DNA of 46,142 nucleotides from a virus. How positions within the stretch are numbered: the first letter of the stretch is position 1; every line of letters starts with the position of its first letter. The translations under genes and the position numbers were made by a program. Positions 13,852 through 22,848 of this stretch are shown one piece after another. The stretch spans positions 1 through 46,142 of the IMG/VR virus record IMGVR_UViG_3300028031_000005; one strand, 5' to 3'. The notes under the pieces were generated by a model. That model did not search any database. It was not told the origin of the DNA and saw only the letters and a list, made by a program, of their open reading frames with translations.

Positions 13852-14090
13852 TGAAGATTACATTTTTAATTAGAGGCGCTTTATCGGCAAATCAAGAAAC
13901 AGTTATTAAGAAAGCGTCTGCCGGAAAGAACAAAGTTTCCGTCGTGTCATCACCGGCAGAAGTTTTAGATTCCGATCTATTGGTTTACGGAGCTGGATTT
14001 GGAGACACCTTAAAGGCCATTGAGGGCATGGAAATGATTTCCTTTGCGGACTATAAGCCAAAGAAAGAAAAGACCACAAAGGCTGAATAA
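13851..14090 (+). CDS. small head-region protein, 79 aa
   Basis: Alpha/beta product (MKITFLIRGALSANQETVIK; SDLLVYGAGFGDTLKAIEG) with a basic tail (KPKKEKTTKAE). No family is recognised. It is overlapped by one base at both ends in the head-to-tail connector block. Confidence 0.65.
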   Translation: MKITFLIRGALSANQETVIKKASAGKNKVSVVSSPAEVLDSDLLVYGAGFGDTLKAIEGMEMISFADYKPKKEKTTKAE

Positions 14091-14578
14091 TGGCTCTTGA
14101 TGCAACAATTAGTGGTACTACATCAAATAGCTATGTGACAGAAGCTGAGGCGCTGACTTACTTTGATGATAGCTTAGATGCTGCTGCATGGACGGCTATT
14201 ACGACAAAAGCACCTGCCCTGATTAGCTCTACAAGTTTTCTTGAGCTGATGTTTTACTATGGGACTAAAACAGTTTCTGCACAGGCACTAAACCATCCAA
14301 GAAGCGGCATATATGACCAATACGGAATTTCCATTCCATCGACAATCATTGCTCCACAGATTAAAGAAGCGACTTATTTGCTGGCGTTGTACATGGCAGA
14401 AAATCCTGATGCCTTTGATGTTAAAAGTTACGTTAAGAAAATCCGTGTTGATGTTATTACGATTGAAAAGGATGTAGCGGCATTTGGTAAATATCAATCA
14501 TTGCCAGAGCGCGTTAAAGCATTAATCGATCCGTTTCTAGTAGAGAGCGGCGCAGGCGTAACGCTGGGATTAGCATGA
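14090..14578 (+). CDS. head-tail connector (adaptor), DnaT-like family
   Basis: A 162-aa protein. The start, ATISGTTSNSYVTEAEALTY, and the later blocks NHPRSGIYDQYGISIP and IKEATYLLALYMAENPD are the signature of the phage family annotated as DnaT-like ssDNA-binding, which in siphophages is the gp6-type adaptor that binds the portal. The gene order (coat, adaptor, stopper, neck, terminator) supports the structural role rather than DNA binding. Confidence 0.82.
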   Translation: MALDATISGTTSNSYVTEAEALTYFDDSLDAAAWTAITTKAPALISSTSFLELMFYYGTKTVSAQALNHPRSGIYDQYGISIPSTIIAPQIKEATYLLALYMAENPDAFDVKSYVKKIRVDVITIEKDVAAFGKYQSLPERVKALIDPFLVESGAGVTLGLA

Positions 14579-14931
14579 CTGTAAGATCTGATGCAATTGC
14601 TGCTGTGGCAGAGGCAAAGAAAGAAACATTATCATTATGGATAACAATCACTCTGGTTTCATCGAATCCACCTGTATATGACCCTGATGACCCGACTGCG
14701 ACTAATGATACTCCAACAGTTATCACAGGTCTGGAAACAAAATTTACTTGGCTAGAGACAAACAGCGGCAATGTGCAAATCAATGATCGAAGATTCCTCA
14801 TAGAGCCTGCTGATTTTGCTGCTGTAAAATTAATTGATCACGTCTTAATTGATTCAGAAAAATATGAAATATTGCAAATACACAAAATACAGCAAGACGT
14901 TTTGTATAAATTAGATATTCGGGGTGCGTAA
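14575..14931 (+). CDS. probable head closure (stopper) protein
   Basis: A 118-aa beta-rich protein coupled by ATGA to the adaptor. Position and the strand pattern (FTWLETNSGNVQINDRRFL; DHVLIDSEKYEILQIHKI) fit the head-closure proteins that seal the portal channel and join the tail. Assigned mainly from gene order. Confidence 0.65.
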   Translation: MTVRSDAIAAVAEAKKETLSLWITITLVSSNPPVYDPDDPTATNDTPTVITGLETKFTWLETNSGNVQINDRRFLIEPADFAAVKLIDHVLIDSEKYEILQIHKIQQDVLYKLDIRGA

Positions 14932-15263
14932 TGGCATGGTCAACGCCACTCAGTTTGGTAGTGCCGGAATTTGAGAAAGGTTTTGACGACTACACTCAAA
15001 GTATGGCTCTGTATACATTAAAGCGTTTTCAGGATAATACTCCAGTTGGATTACCGTCCCGATGGAAAAACCCAAATTCGGCACCAAAAGGCTATGTCGG
15101 CGGCGCGTTAAGACAATCATTTACCATTGATCGGGTCAATAACGGCTGGAATATATTTTCTCAGTTGCCATACGCCGAAGCAATTTGGGCTGATGGTCAT
15201 TCGACATTATTGGCTGCTGGCGCGGTTGACTTAATTATTGCTGATTTAACAAACAGACCATGA
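14931..15263 (+). CDS. neck / tail completion protein, HK97 gp10-like
   Basis: A 110-aa protein with an amphipathic helix (EFEKGFDDYTQSMALYTLKR), a basic loop containing TPVGLPSRWKNPNSAPKGY, a GGALRQSFTIDR strand and an EAIWADGHS turn. This helix-then-beta layout is that of gp10-type tail-completion proteins. It overlaps the stopper by one base and the tail terminator by ATGA. Confidence 0.72.
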   Translation: MAWSTPLSLVVPEFEKGFDDYTQSMALYTLKRFQDNTPVGLPSRWKNPNSAPKGYVGGALRQSFTIDRVNNGWNIFSQLPYAEAIWADGHSTLLAAGAVDLIIADLTNRP

Positions 15264-15661
15264 GCTTATTAGAAACCACTACAAATTTACTAGAGAAAGA
15301 ATGGGTAACTAATTGGTCTGAGACATCATTCAGTGTCGAGAATAAAAAGCATACAAGATCGAAAACGCTTGATAGCGTTCATTTGCAAATACTATTCGGT
15401 GATGGCTTTAATAAATTCAGATGCGGGGATGGTGTTACTTATGACCAATCTGGAACAGTGCGAGTCGAGATATTCGTACTATTTGATAAAGGCTCACAGC
15501 GAGCCTATGAAATAGCTGATCTTGCGCGAGACGTATTTAATAACAAGCAAATCCAACACATCCGGCTAACGATGGGAGCCATCGCGCCGACATTTATAGA
15601 AGGTATTTACTATCGAACATCTGTATCGATACCCTTCACATACGAAGACAAAACCACTTAG
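15260..15661 (+). CDS. tail terminator protein (DUF4128-like)
   Basis: A 133-aa alpha/beta protein (VHLQILFGDGFNKFRCG, VRVEIFVLFDKGSQRAYEIA) located between the neck gene and the tail tube gene, where the tail terminator ring protein is always encoded. The C-terminal strand SVSIPFTYEDKTT agrees with the DUF4128 pattern. It caps the tail tube at its final length. Confidence 0.75.
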   Translation: MSLLETTTNLLEKEWVTNWSETSFSVENKKHTRSKTLDSVHLQILFGDGFNKFRCGDGVTYDQSGTVRVEIFVLFDKGSQRAYEIADLARDVFNNKQIQHIRLTMGAIAPTFIEGIYYRTSVSIPFTYEDKTT

Positions 15662-15670
15662 GCAATCAAA

Positions 15671-16594
15671 ATGACAGCAAGAAACGTAACAACAAGATTT
15701 ATCAAAGAGACTACTTTGGGTACGACTCCGGTCGCTGGAGTATGGGATTTCTTCCCAATAGCAGGCGGCGGAGGATTAACTGCAAAGCCCGTCACTATTG
15801 AATCAAACACGAAAAACGCTAATCGCGGTAAGAGCGCACCGCTATTAGTTGGCCGTGATATTACTGGCACACTGCCTGCAAACTTTCGCGCAGATCAATT
15901 CGATACATTAATCGAAGCAGTGTTTTTGGGCGCATTTTCAGCAGGAACATTAAACAATGGATCAACGGAATCATCATTTACATTCGAAAGCGATTTTACC
16001 GATGATTTGACCTCAAAATACATCGCATACCCCGGCGTTAGGATTGATACGATGACCTTTAAATGGTCAAACAGAGGCGTGGCAACAATCAGCTTTACAG
16101 TCATGGGTCTAACCAGCGACTCAGATAATAGCGCCTCACTCGTTGGCGCAGGCAGCACTACAGCGCTCAGCACTAACCGCGAAATGACTGTTATAGATGT
16201 TTCTGGCATTTCAATTGGCGGAGCGACTACTTACTGCCTAGAATCCCTTGAGTTCACAATCAGCAATAACCGCGACGCTAAAATATGCGCTGGAACTGCT
16301 CTGGGTGATGTAACGGATAATCTTGCTGGTTCTTTTTCAGTGACTGGTAGCATGACTGTTGCAACAACTGATTCAAGCTGGGATTTGATTGCTAAGAAAG
16401 ACGCACAAACATCAGTGCCGATCACTTTTGATATCGGCGATGGTACAACATCTTATAACTTCGATTTCCATGAAACTTCGATAGAGTTCGCTGATCCGAT
16501 TGACGCAGGTCAAGATGAGAGCGTGATTTTGGATATCACCTTCTCGGCGTATAACAATAGTTCGGATTTAATGGCAACTTGCATTAAAACATAA
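15671..16594 (+). CDS. major tail tube protein
   Basis: A 307-aa beta-rich protein. The start, RNVTTRFIKETTLGTTP, and the blocks RGKSAPLLVGRDITGTLPAN and FDTLIEAVFLGAF are typical of the phage tail-tube family (Phage_tube). The remainder is a series of strands ending FHETSIEFADPIDAGQ. The tail tube forms the long hollow tail. It is followed by an 87-base gap and then the chaperone gene. Confidence 0.88.
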   Translation: MTARNVTTRFIKETTLGTTPVAGVWDFFPIAGGGGLTAKPVTIESNTKNANRGKSAPLLVGRDITGTLPANFRADQFDTLIEAVFLGAFSAGTLNNGSTESSFTFESDFTDDLTSKYIAYPGVRIDTMTFKWSNRGVATISFTVMGLTSDSDNSASLVGAGSTTALSTNREMTVIDVSGISIGGATTYCLESLEFTISNNRDAKICAGTALGDVTDNLAGSFSVTGSMTVATTDSSWDLIAKKDAQTSVPITFDIGDGTTSYNFDFHETSIEFADPIDAGQDESVILDITFSAYNNSSDLMATCIKT

Positions 16595-16628
16595 CTCTTT
16601 AATGGCGGCTGGCATTAACAAGTAAACT

Positions 16629-16662
16629 CCTGCACTTGGTCAGTCGTCATTAATCTTGCAGG
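16629..16662 (+). other. inverted repeat in the gap after the tail tube gene
   Basis: CCTGCA (16629-16634) and TGCAGG (16657-16662) form a perfect 6-bp stem with a 22-base loop. There is no T-run, so it is not an obvious terminator; it may slow transcript decay or lower chaperone expression. Confidence 0.35.
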
Positions 16663-16681
16663 GATATAAGTCAGGTGAATT

Positions 16682-17176
16682 ATGAGTACGTTTAATTTTT
16701 TAAAAGCAGATAGAAACAAAAAGACCCAAGGTGTTTGGATTGAGAAATTCGGAGGCGAGTATAGAATTGGCTCACCCAATGCATTAGAGATTACACGCTG
16801 CCTTGAAAAGCACACAAAGATTAAAGTCGGAAAGCGCAAGGACTATCAACTAAAGTCATCAGAACAGTTTGTATGTCAGATTGAGGTTATGCTCGAATTA
16901 AAGCTGATGGATTGGCGCAATGTAAAAGATGTCAACGGCGATCCTGTAAAGTTTACGCATGATGTTGCATTTAACGCTCTGATATCTGATATGGATTATG
17001 TCTTAAAAATTGATGAAGATGGCGAAGCTGAGTTTGACGAGAACTCAGAGTATAAAACATTGTTCCAGTGGGTAAATGAAGAAGCTGATTTAATGGCGAA
17101 CTATGAGAAAGATGCAAAGGAGAAGACAGCAAAAAAGTCGCAGAGTTCGTCAACTGGGCGAGAGAATCAGAGCTAA
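16682..17176 (+). CDS. tail assembly chaperone, short form (G-like)
   Basis: A 164-aa protein encoded between tail tube and tape measure. It begins MSTFNFLKADRNKKTQGVW, has a core of alpha/beta character and an acidic C-terminal part (DEDGEAEFDENSEYK). Proteins at this place wrap the tape measure during tail assembly. The last codons contain the slippery run at 17131-17137, after which the zero-frame tail is short (SQSSSTGRENQS). Confidence 0.82.
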   Translation: MSTFNFLKADRNKKTQGVWIEKFGGEYRIGSPNALEITRCLEKHTKIKVGKRKDYQLKSSEQFVCQIEVMLELKLMDWRNVKDVNGDPVKFTHDVAFNALISDMDYVLKIDEDGEAEFDENSEYKTLFQWVNEEADLMANYEKDAKEKTAKKSQSSSTGRENQS

Positions 17177-17454
17177 CGCCTGAGAGAATACAGACGTATA
17201 AAAACGTCAAAGAAGATTCACCAAATCAGATAACACCTCTCGACAGGCGACCCGAAATAACCAATTTTGAATATTTGTTGGTTGCTGCGTACAACTTTAT
17301 ATCAAGACCCTCTATTTTTGAAAACCGTCCTCTATATCCATCGGATATTGCTGTTGCAATGCCGCTGTATGAACCTGATGACCCCGGCGAATTCGCTGAA
17401 ATGATTTATTTAATTGACGAACAAATATGCCAAGCCAAACAACTTTCGGAATAA
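16682..17454 (+). CDS. tail assembly chaperone, -1 frameshift product (GT-like)
   Basis: At 17131-17137 the zero frame reads GCA-AAA-AAG, a perfect A_AAA_AAG slippery heptamer. A -1 shift enters an open frame from 17137 to the TAA at 17452-17454 (105 codons: KVAEFVNWARESELTPER and on, ending AKQLSE). That frame has no start codon of its own near its head, so it can only be made by frameshifting. The resulting fusion, about 257 aa, is the exact equivalent of lambda gpGT. The end overlaps the tape-measure start by 28 bases. Coordinates are a join: 16682..17136 and 17136..17454. Confidence 0.88.
17131..17137 (+). promoter_or_regulatory. -1 ribosomal frameshift site
   Basis: Heptamer A AAA AAG in the reading frame of the chaperone gene. 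This is the strongest slippery sequence for -1 shifts in gammaproteobacteria. It sets the ratio of the short to the long chaperone. Confidence 0.88.
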
Positions 17455-20400
17455 CAATTGATGAGGGCGGTTCAATCACAGTCCTTAAGAAATTGGATTC
17501 TGCATTCAAAAAAGTAGATACAAGTTCTGGCAAACTTGATCGTGGATTAAATAAAAGTGCAAAAACCAATCGATCATTGTCGAATGAAGTTGATTCGCTT
17601 AAAGTAAAGTACTTAAGCGCTGGCGCTGCTATTGCAGGTGTGACCGCTATTATTGCTGGGTCTGTTCGACAGTATTCACAATTTCAAACAGCAATCTCTG
17701 AAGTAAATACCTTGCTTGGCGCTGGTCAAAAGATTGACGATTATAGCGATTCTGTGCGCGAGTTATCCAAGCAATTTGGAACAAGCAATATAGAGCAAGC
17801 AAAAGCGTTTTACAGTGTAATATCAGCGGGTGCGTCAGATGCAGCGGAAGCCACTAATATAATGACAGCGGCCAATAAGCTAGCGGTCGGCGGTGTTACT
17901 GATATTGAGACAGCGGCGGACGGTTTGACATCTGTACTGAACGCTTACTCATTAGACGCAAGCGAAGCGGGTAAAGTTTCGGATATTCTATTTGCGACAA
18001 TGCGCGGTGGAAAAACGACAATTGGCGAATTATCATCATCTTTGGGCAAGGTTGCTCCAATCGCTTCACAGGTTGGTGTTGGACTTGATGAACTAAACGC
18101 GGCTCTCGCTGTAATAACAAAGGGCGGAGTATCGACAAACGAGGCCGTAACCCAAGTCAAAGCTGCGCTTGCTAATGTTTTAAAACCATCTAAAGAAGCG
18201 TCAGAGCTAGCGGAGAAGCTAGGTATTAATTTCACAGTTGCCGGATTGAAGGCGAATGGCTTTGCTGGGTTTATCCAAGAGGTTGCTAAAAAAACAGGCG
18301 GCAGTAGTGAGCAACTTGCGTTGTTATTTGGAAGCATTGAAGCGGTGCAGGCCGTCATGCCGTTGGCCGGTTCCAAGGCTGGAGAGTTTGCCGAAATGGT
18401 TGATAACATTAAAACCTCAGCAGGCGCAACCGATACAGCCGTTAAAATAATGATGTCTACACTTGGCAAGCAAACAGATTTATTGACATCTCAGATTCAA
18501 GATGTTGCAACATCTTTTGGTGAAACATTAGCGCCTGCCGCATTGGCAGCGATTAAGGTTGCTCGACAATTGTTGAACGTCTTGCCTGAAACTGGTATTG
18601 CGGTGGCTGCTTTTGGAGTTACATTATTGACGCTTAGTTTTGTTCCACCATTGTTTGCGGCCATTGCCGCTCAGGCCACAATAGCTGGTAGCTCTATTGC
18701 TTTTCTGGGAGTTAGATATACAGCATTGCTAGCAGGAACAGCTCTGCTAACAGGAGCGACAACAGCGCTTAAAACCGCCTTTGCGTTTTTGGGTGGGCCG
18801 GTAGGCGTAATATTCATAGCAATCGCAGCAATGACCGCGTGGATAGTAATCTCTAAAAGTAGTAAGCAAATAACGACTGATCTAACCGCTGAGGTTGAAA
18901 AACTAAATGATGAATATTTCGGACTTACAAAAAGCATTGATCAAGTCGCGATTGCAGAACATGAGAGTGAAATATCCAGCCTACAAAAGGAAATATCAGG
19001 GCTGGTTGAGTGGAATAAGAAATGGGGCTTTACGTCTGACATTGCAGCACAAAAAATAGAGGGTTTGCGTGAGCGCGTGGGGTTGCTAATTGAGAAAAAA
19101 ACACTGCTGCAAAATAGGATTATTAAAACCAAAAAGGAAACCGAAAAACTCAGCGGTGTTATCGAAGAAAATACCATAGTTTATGGCGCAAATAACACCA
19201 TAACATCTACTGCATTGCAGCATGCCAAAGGATTGGTAGGCGGTATAAGCGAATTAATCAAAAAAACCAAAGAACTGACGAATATATACGGTGAATTTGG
19301 GAGCGCTGCTGATGAAGTTGATAATATACTTTTCAGCAACGCTAAATCAGCATTAAGGCTTGAGAAAATACAAGCAGAGTTAAATAAAAGATTTAAGGCT
19401 GGCGATATAGACGCAAATTCTTACAAGGACGCGCTGAAAGCAGCAGGATTTGAAACTGAATCACTTGGCGATAAGAGCAAAACTACAATAGAGTTAATGC
19501 AGCAAGGATGGAAAAAACTGCAAGACGGAATACAAGACGCATTCTTTAACGCTTTTCGATCAGGCGAGAACTTTTTTAAATCACTTAAAAACCTAGCATT
19601 TGATATTCTTGCTCAAATTGCTGCAAAGATATTAGCAACATTTGCTATAAAAGCAATTGGTCAATTATTGGGCGGCACGAAAGTTGGTACATTTTTAGGA
19701 ATTGAAGCTGGAAGTTCTAATTCTGAGATAGCTGGCGCATTAGTTGGTTCTCTAGGGACTACGACTGGTCAGCAGGCGGCGGGTGCAGTATTTGGCGAAG
19801 CAGCGGCCACCAACATTAGCCGTGGAGTTCAAGGTCTCGGCGGTGCAGCAAGTGTCGCGGGTGGAGTTAATCAGATCAGCGAAGGAGGTACGACGAACAC
19901 GATCAGCGGATTAGCATCAATAGCTGGAGGCGCAAACCAAATTGCGGTAGCCACCACAGGTGACAGCCTTCTGACCGTGCTTGGGATATCTACAGCGGCT
20001 GGAGCGGCGGCTGCATCCGCTGCAATAGGAGCGGTCGCATTAGAAACCACTGCCTTAACAAGCGCCGCACTAACTGCATCCATAAACGCGACATTTGTAC
20101 CGGCGGCTGTAACTGCTGTTGAGTCTGCTGCCGTAAGTGCTGCTAATTCTGTGATCTTAGGAAGCGGTACAGGTGGGGCAACAGGATCAAGCGCTTTACT
20201 TGGTTCTGGCTCGGGTAGCGCGGCAGGTGGTAGCGCTGGAGCAGGCGGAGCAGCGGGTACAGGAGCAGCCGGAACAGCCACTATTGGCGCAGCGGTGGCG
20301 GCTGGTATAATTGGTGGCAGGGCATTATCTGAGGGAACTGGAGACACAGGCAAGGCGCTTGGTAGCTTAGGCATATTGGGTGGCGCTTTCGCACAAGTTT

Positions 20401-21287
20401 TTAAGGCTCTTGGCATAATTGGCAATGCCAGATCACCGCAACAATTAGGACTTGATCAACTGCAAGCGGTAGACGAAGCGACCAAAGCAGGACGAAATCA
20501 GAATGTTCAACTGGGAGAGTCTGCTGGCACAGCGGTAAGTCTTATTGGCGGGTTTGATGAAAATTCCATATTCTTTGGTATTGACTTAATTCAATCTGAG
20601 TTGCAAAAAGTAGGCGATACTTATAAGCGCGTCTTTGGCGCTGATCAGGCGCTAGCTCTAAAAGATGGAGTGCTTAGATTAGAGGATTTTAGTCAAGATT
20701 TCAGTAGCAACCATGAGAAAATAGTCTCACAAGTTAAGGCTGCGATAGCGATTACCAAGATAAGTTTCATTGACGCAGAAAAGTCTAAATTGGCGGCTCT
20801 GGGCAAGTCTGTGATTGCCATGGATAGATTATTCGATCAAACAAAAGATAGCCAACTGAGCGTTGCTGACAGGATACAGCAGGCGTACATGGGCGCGTTC
20901 AACGCTACTGAATCAGTCGCTACACAAGCGCTTGAAAGAATCGGCATATCGTCCGAAAGAATGGGCGAGATATTTACCAATACTAGTGATAATGTTCTTT
21001 CAGCTATGCTTGGAATAGGCGAACAATCGCAGTCTACCGCTGATATTATAATAGGCTCATTTGGCGATGCTAGAGACACTGTTGCTGGCAGTTGGGAGGG
21101 CTTGAGTTTGGGTCAGATTGCACCGATTACAGTGCCTACAATTCAAACAGGCGCAACAACTCAGCAAGCCCCAGCGCAACAAAGCGCAGCACCCAATCAA
21201 CAGTTGGACTCATTAATATCTGCGATTGATCGACAGAATAACAATTTAGAATTACTAAGGGCGAGCGGTCATGACGGACTTGGTTAG
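17427..21287 (+). CDS. tape measure protein
   Basis: 1286 aa, the longest gene in the window. The N-terminal part (ADGLTSVLNAYSLDASEAGK; GLDELNAALAVITKGGVSTN) is the TP901-type tape-measure core. Two hydrophobic stretches (about residues 390-440 and 450-475) could insert in the membrane at DNA entry. A long Ala/Gly-rich segment at about residues 770-980 is followed by a Gln-rich tail (TGATTQQAPAQQSAAPNQQ). Its length sets tail length, roughly 190 nm at about 1.5 angstrom per residue (inference). The end overlaps the next tail gene by 17 bases. Confidence 0.93.
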   Translation: MPSQTTFGITIDEGGSITVLKKLDSAFKKVDTSSGKLDRGLNKSAKTNRSLSNEVDSLKVKYLSAGAAIAGVTAIIAGSVRQYSQFQTAISEVNTLLGAGQKIDDYSDSVRELSKQFGTSNIEQAKAFYSVISAGASDAAEATNIMTAANKLAVGGVTDIETAADGLTSVLNAYSLDASEAGKVSDILFATMRGGKTTIGELSSSLGKVAPIASQVGVGLDELNAALAVITKGGVSTNEAVTQVKAALANVLKPSKEASELAEKLGINFTVAGLKANGFAGFIQEVAKKTGGSSEQLALLFGSIEAVQAVMPLAGSKAGEFAEMVDNIKTSAGATDTAVKIMMSTLGKQTDLLTSQIQDVATSFGETLAPAALAAIKVARQLLNVLPETGIAVAAFGVTLLTLSFVPPLFAAIAAQATIAGSSIAFLGVRYTALLAGTALLTGATTALKTAFAFLGGPVGVIFIAIAAMTAWIVISKSSKQITTDLTAEVEKLNDEYFGLTKSIDQVAIAEHESEISSLQKEISGLVEWNKKWGFTSDIAAQKIEGLRERVGLLIEKKTLLQNRIIKTKKETEKLSGVIEENTIVYGANNTITSTALQHAKGLVGGISELIKKTKELTNIYGEFGSAADEVDNILFSNAKSALRLEKIQAELNKRFKAGDIDANSYKDALKAAGFETESLGDKSKTTIELMQQGWKKLQDGIQDAFFNAFRSGENFFKSLKNLAFDILAQIAAKILATFAIKAIGQLLGGTKVGTFLGIEAGSSNSEIAGALVGSLGTTTGQQAAGAVFGEAAATNISRGVQGLGGAASVAGGVNQISEGGTTNTISGLASIAGGANQIAVATTGDSLLTVLGISTAAGAAAASAAIGAVALETTALTSAALTASINATFVPAAVTAVESAAVSAANSVILGSGTGGATGSSALLGSGSGSAAGGSAGAGGAAGTGAAGTATIGAAVAAGIIGGRALSEGTGDTGKALGSLGILGGAFAQVFKALGIIGNARSPQQLGLDQLQAVDEATKAGRNQNVQLGESAGTAVSLIGGFDENSIFFGIDLIQSELQKVGDTYKRVFGADQALALKDGVLRLEDFSQDFSSNHEKIVSQVKAAIAITKISFIDAEKSKLAALGKSVIAMDRLFDQTKDSQLSVADRIQQAYMGAFNATESVATQALERIGISSERMGEIFTNTSDNVLSAMLGIGEQSQSTADIIIGSFGDARDTVAGSWEGLSLGQIAPITVPTIQTGATTQQAPAQQSAAPNQQLDSLISAIDRQNNNLELLRASGHDGLG

Positions 21288-22848
21288 CGTTCTTTCTCGC
21301 GCAGAGCGAATAATAATCTGCTTAGAAGCGCGTTTAAATAATACGCTTTTTTCTCAGTGGGGTTTTGAGGATATGGTATGCGGCGATGTTCAGGTTGCAG
21401 GACTAGACACAAGCATAGAAATTAATAGTAACTCGCGCGTATTGATAACCGGCGGTCGGTCTAAACACTCCGGCGCAAGCGATGTAATTACAGGCGGAAT
21501 ACAGTACCAACAAATATTGTCTGACCCGTGGCAGGGCGGTTTTGCTCAGTCGATTGGTAAAATTAATATTGCTTTTCTGCACGGAGTTGACCAATTAAAT
21601 TTTAGAGATTGGGACAATAAAGACGTTACTCTATCGGTCGGCGGTGTTGTTGATGGTGTTGAAATGGAACACTCGGATTATCCGACTTTATTCGATGGTG
21701 TGAGCCTAGGGCATGATAACGACGAAAAAAGCATGCAAGTCGCATTGTCGTTTAAATCAAAACACATGGGGCGTGAGTTCCCGCCAAATATATTAACAGG
21801 CTTTGCAAAAGGCCAAACAACCCCTGTTATTTATGGTTTTGTTCGCAATTACTCACCCATTGATCTAGATAATGGGCTTTATCACTACAACGATAATGAT
21901 GTGATTGTCGCGCAGGGCGTTGACAAAGCCTATAATACGGGCGATGAATTGACGTTGGTTGTTCCCAGCGACTTCGACACTGACACTCCTGCTACCGGCA
22001 CTTATTACGATAACGGATATCAAGTTAAAGTTAATCCAAATGATGATATGCTTTTGACGTTAGACATTAACGGAGCAAACATAATTACCTTACCGAACGC
22101 CGATAATCAGCTTATGTGGGTGATATTCAGCATGGTCGGACTGGCCACTGATAGCAGAGTTACGGTTAATTACAAAGGCGATGATGGATCACCAACAAGT
22201 CTTTATGCAACGACGGAAAATGTGGGTATTGTTTTAGATAAGAAAAAACCAATTCGAGATTGGTTAAAAGACATACTAACGCCGCTGGATATCTACGCGA
22301 TTGAAAGCACCACAAATGACGCGATTGAAATTAAGCGGCGGTACAACGGAAAAGCCATTGATATCAACGGCGATTCAAATACTTTAGATTCCTTTGTGTT
22401 TAACGAGAACAACATTATTGAAGGCTCAGTTAAGCGCATAAGGTCTGAGTATCGCCCACAATCTACACAAGTTTTATACAATAGAAATTTAACGGTCTTA
22501 ACAAACAAAGATGTGCCTAGCGTTAATCGTAGGGCGATGCGCTCTGATTGGGATAGAACAGACCCGATAGTAACGGGTGTTGGCAATGGCGAGCCGCTTG
22601 TTATTAAAACTGTGTTGATCGATGAAGCGGACGCTATTGCATTAAATGAACTTGCAGCGCACAGAGCAAGCCAAGGCGGTCAGCGTTGCACAATGAGATT
22701 ATACGACGTGGGTCATGGCGTTGTTGCTGGTCAGGTTGGGGCTGCTATTAATGATATTATACCCACGAACAAAAAGACCCAAATTATGAGTTATAAAATA
22801 GACACTGCAACACGAGAGACTGATTTAACGGTGGTTGTTCATGGGTAA
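21271..22848 (+). CDS. distal tail / baseplate protein
   Basis: A 525-aa beta-rich protein directly after the tape measure. It begins MTDLVSVLSRAERIIICLEA. The centre is a chain of strands (NDDMLLTLDINGANIITLPN), and the C-terminal third resembles a hub domain (DWLKDILTPLDIYAIESTTN). It is placed where distal tail or tail-tip proteins are encoded. No precise family is recognised. Confidence 0.7.
   Translation: MTDLVSVLSRAERIIICLEARLNNTLFSQWGFEDMVCGDVQVAGLDTSIEINSNSRVLITGGRSKHSGASDVITGGIQYQQILSDPWQGGFAQSIGKINIAFLHGVDQLNFRDWDNKDVTLSVGGVVDGVEMEHSDYPTLFDGVSLGHDNDEKSMQVALSFKSKHMGREFPPNILTGFAKGQTTPVIYGFVRNYSPIDLDNGLYHYNDNDVIVAQGVDKAYNTGDELTLVVPSDFDTDTPATGTYYDNGYQVKVNPNDDMLLTLDINGANIITLPNADNQLMWVIFSMVGLATDSRVTVNYKGDDGSPTSLYATTENVGIVLDKKKPIRDWLKDILTPLDIYAIESTTNDAIEIKRRYNGKAIDINGDSNTLDSFVFNENNIIEGSVKRIRSEYRPQSTQVLYNRNLTVLTNKDVPSVNRRAMRSDWDRTDPIVTGVGNGEPLVIKTVLIDEADAIALNELAAHRASQGGQRCTMRLYDVGHGVVAGQVGAAINDIIPTNKKTQIMSYKIDTATRETDLTVVVHG

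Noticed and set aside
17945-18469. Minus-strand frame of 174 codons in the tape measure gene
   Set aside because: Shadow of the forward gene caused by codon composition; no start signal or motif.
19871-20425. Long minus-strand frame of 184 codons, Ala/Pro-rich
   Set aside because: It is the reverse shadow of the Ala/Gly-rich part of the tape measure gene and has no ribosome site.
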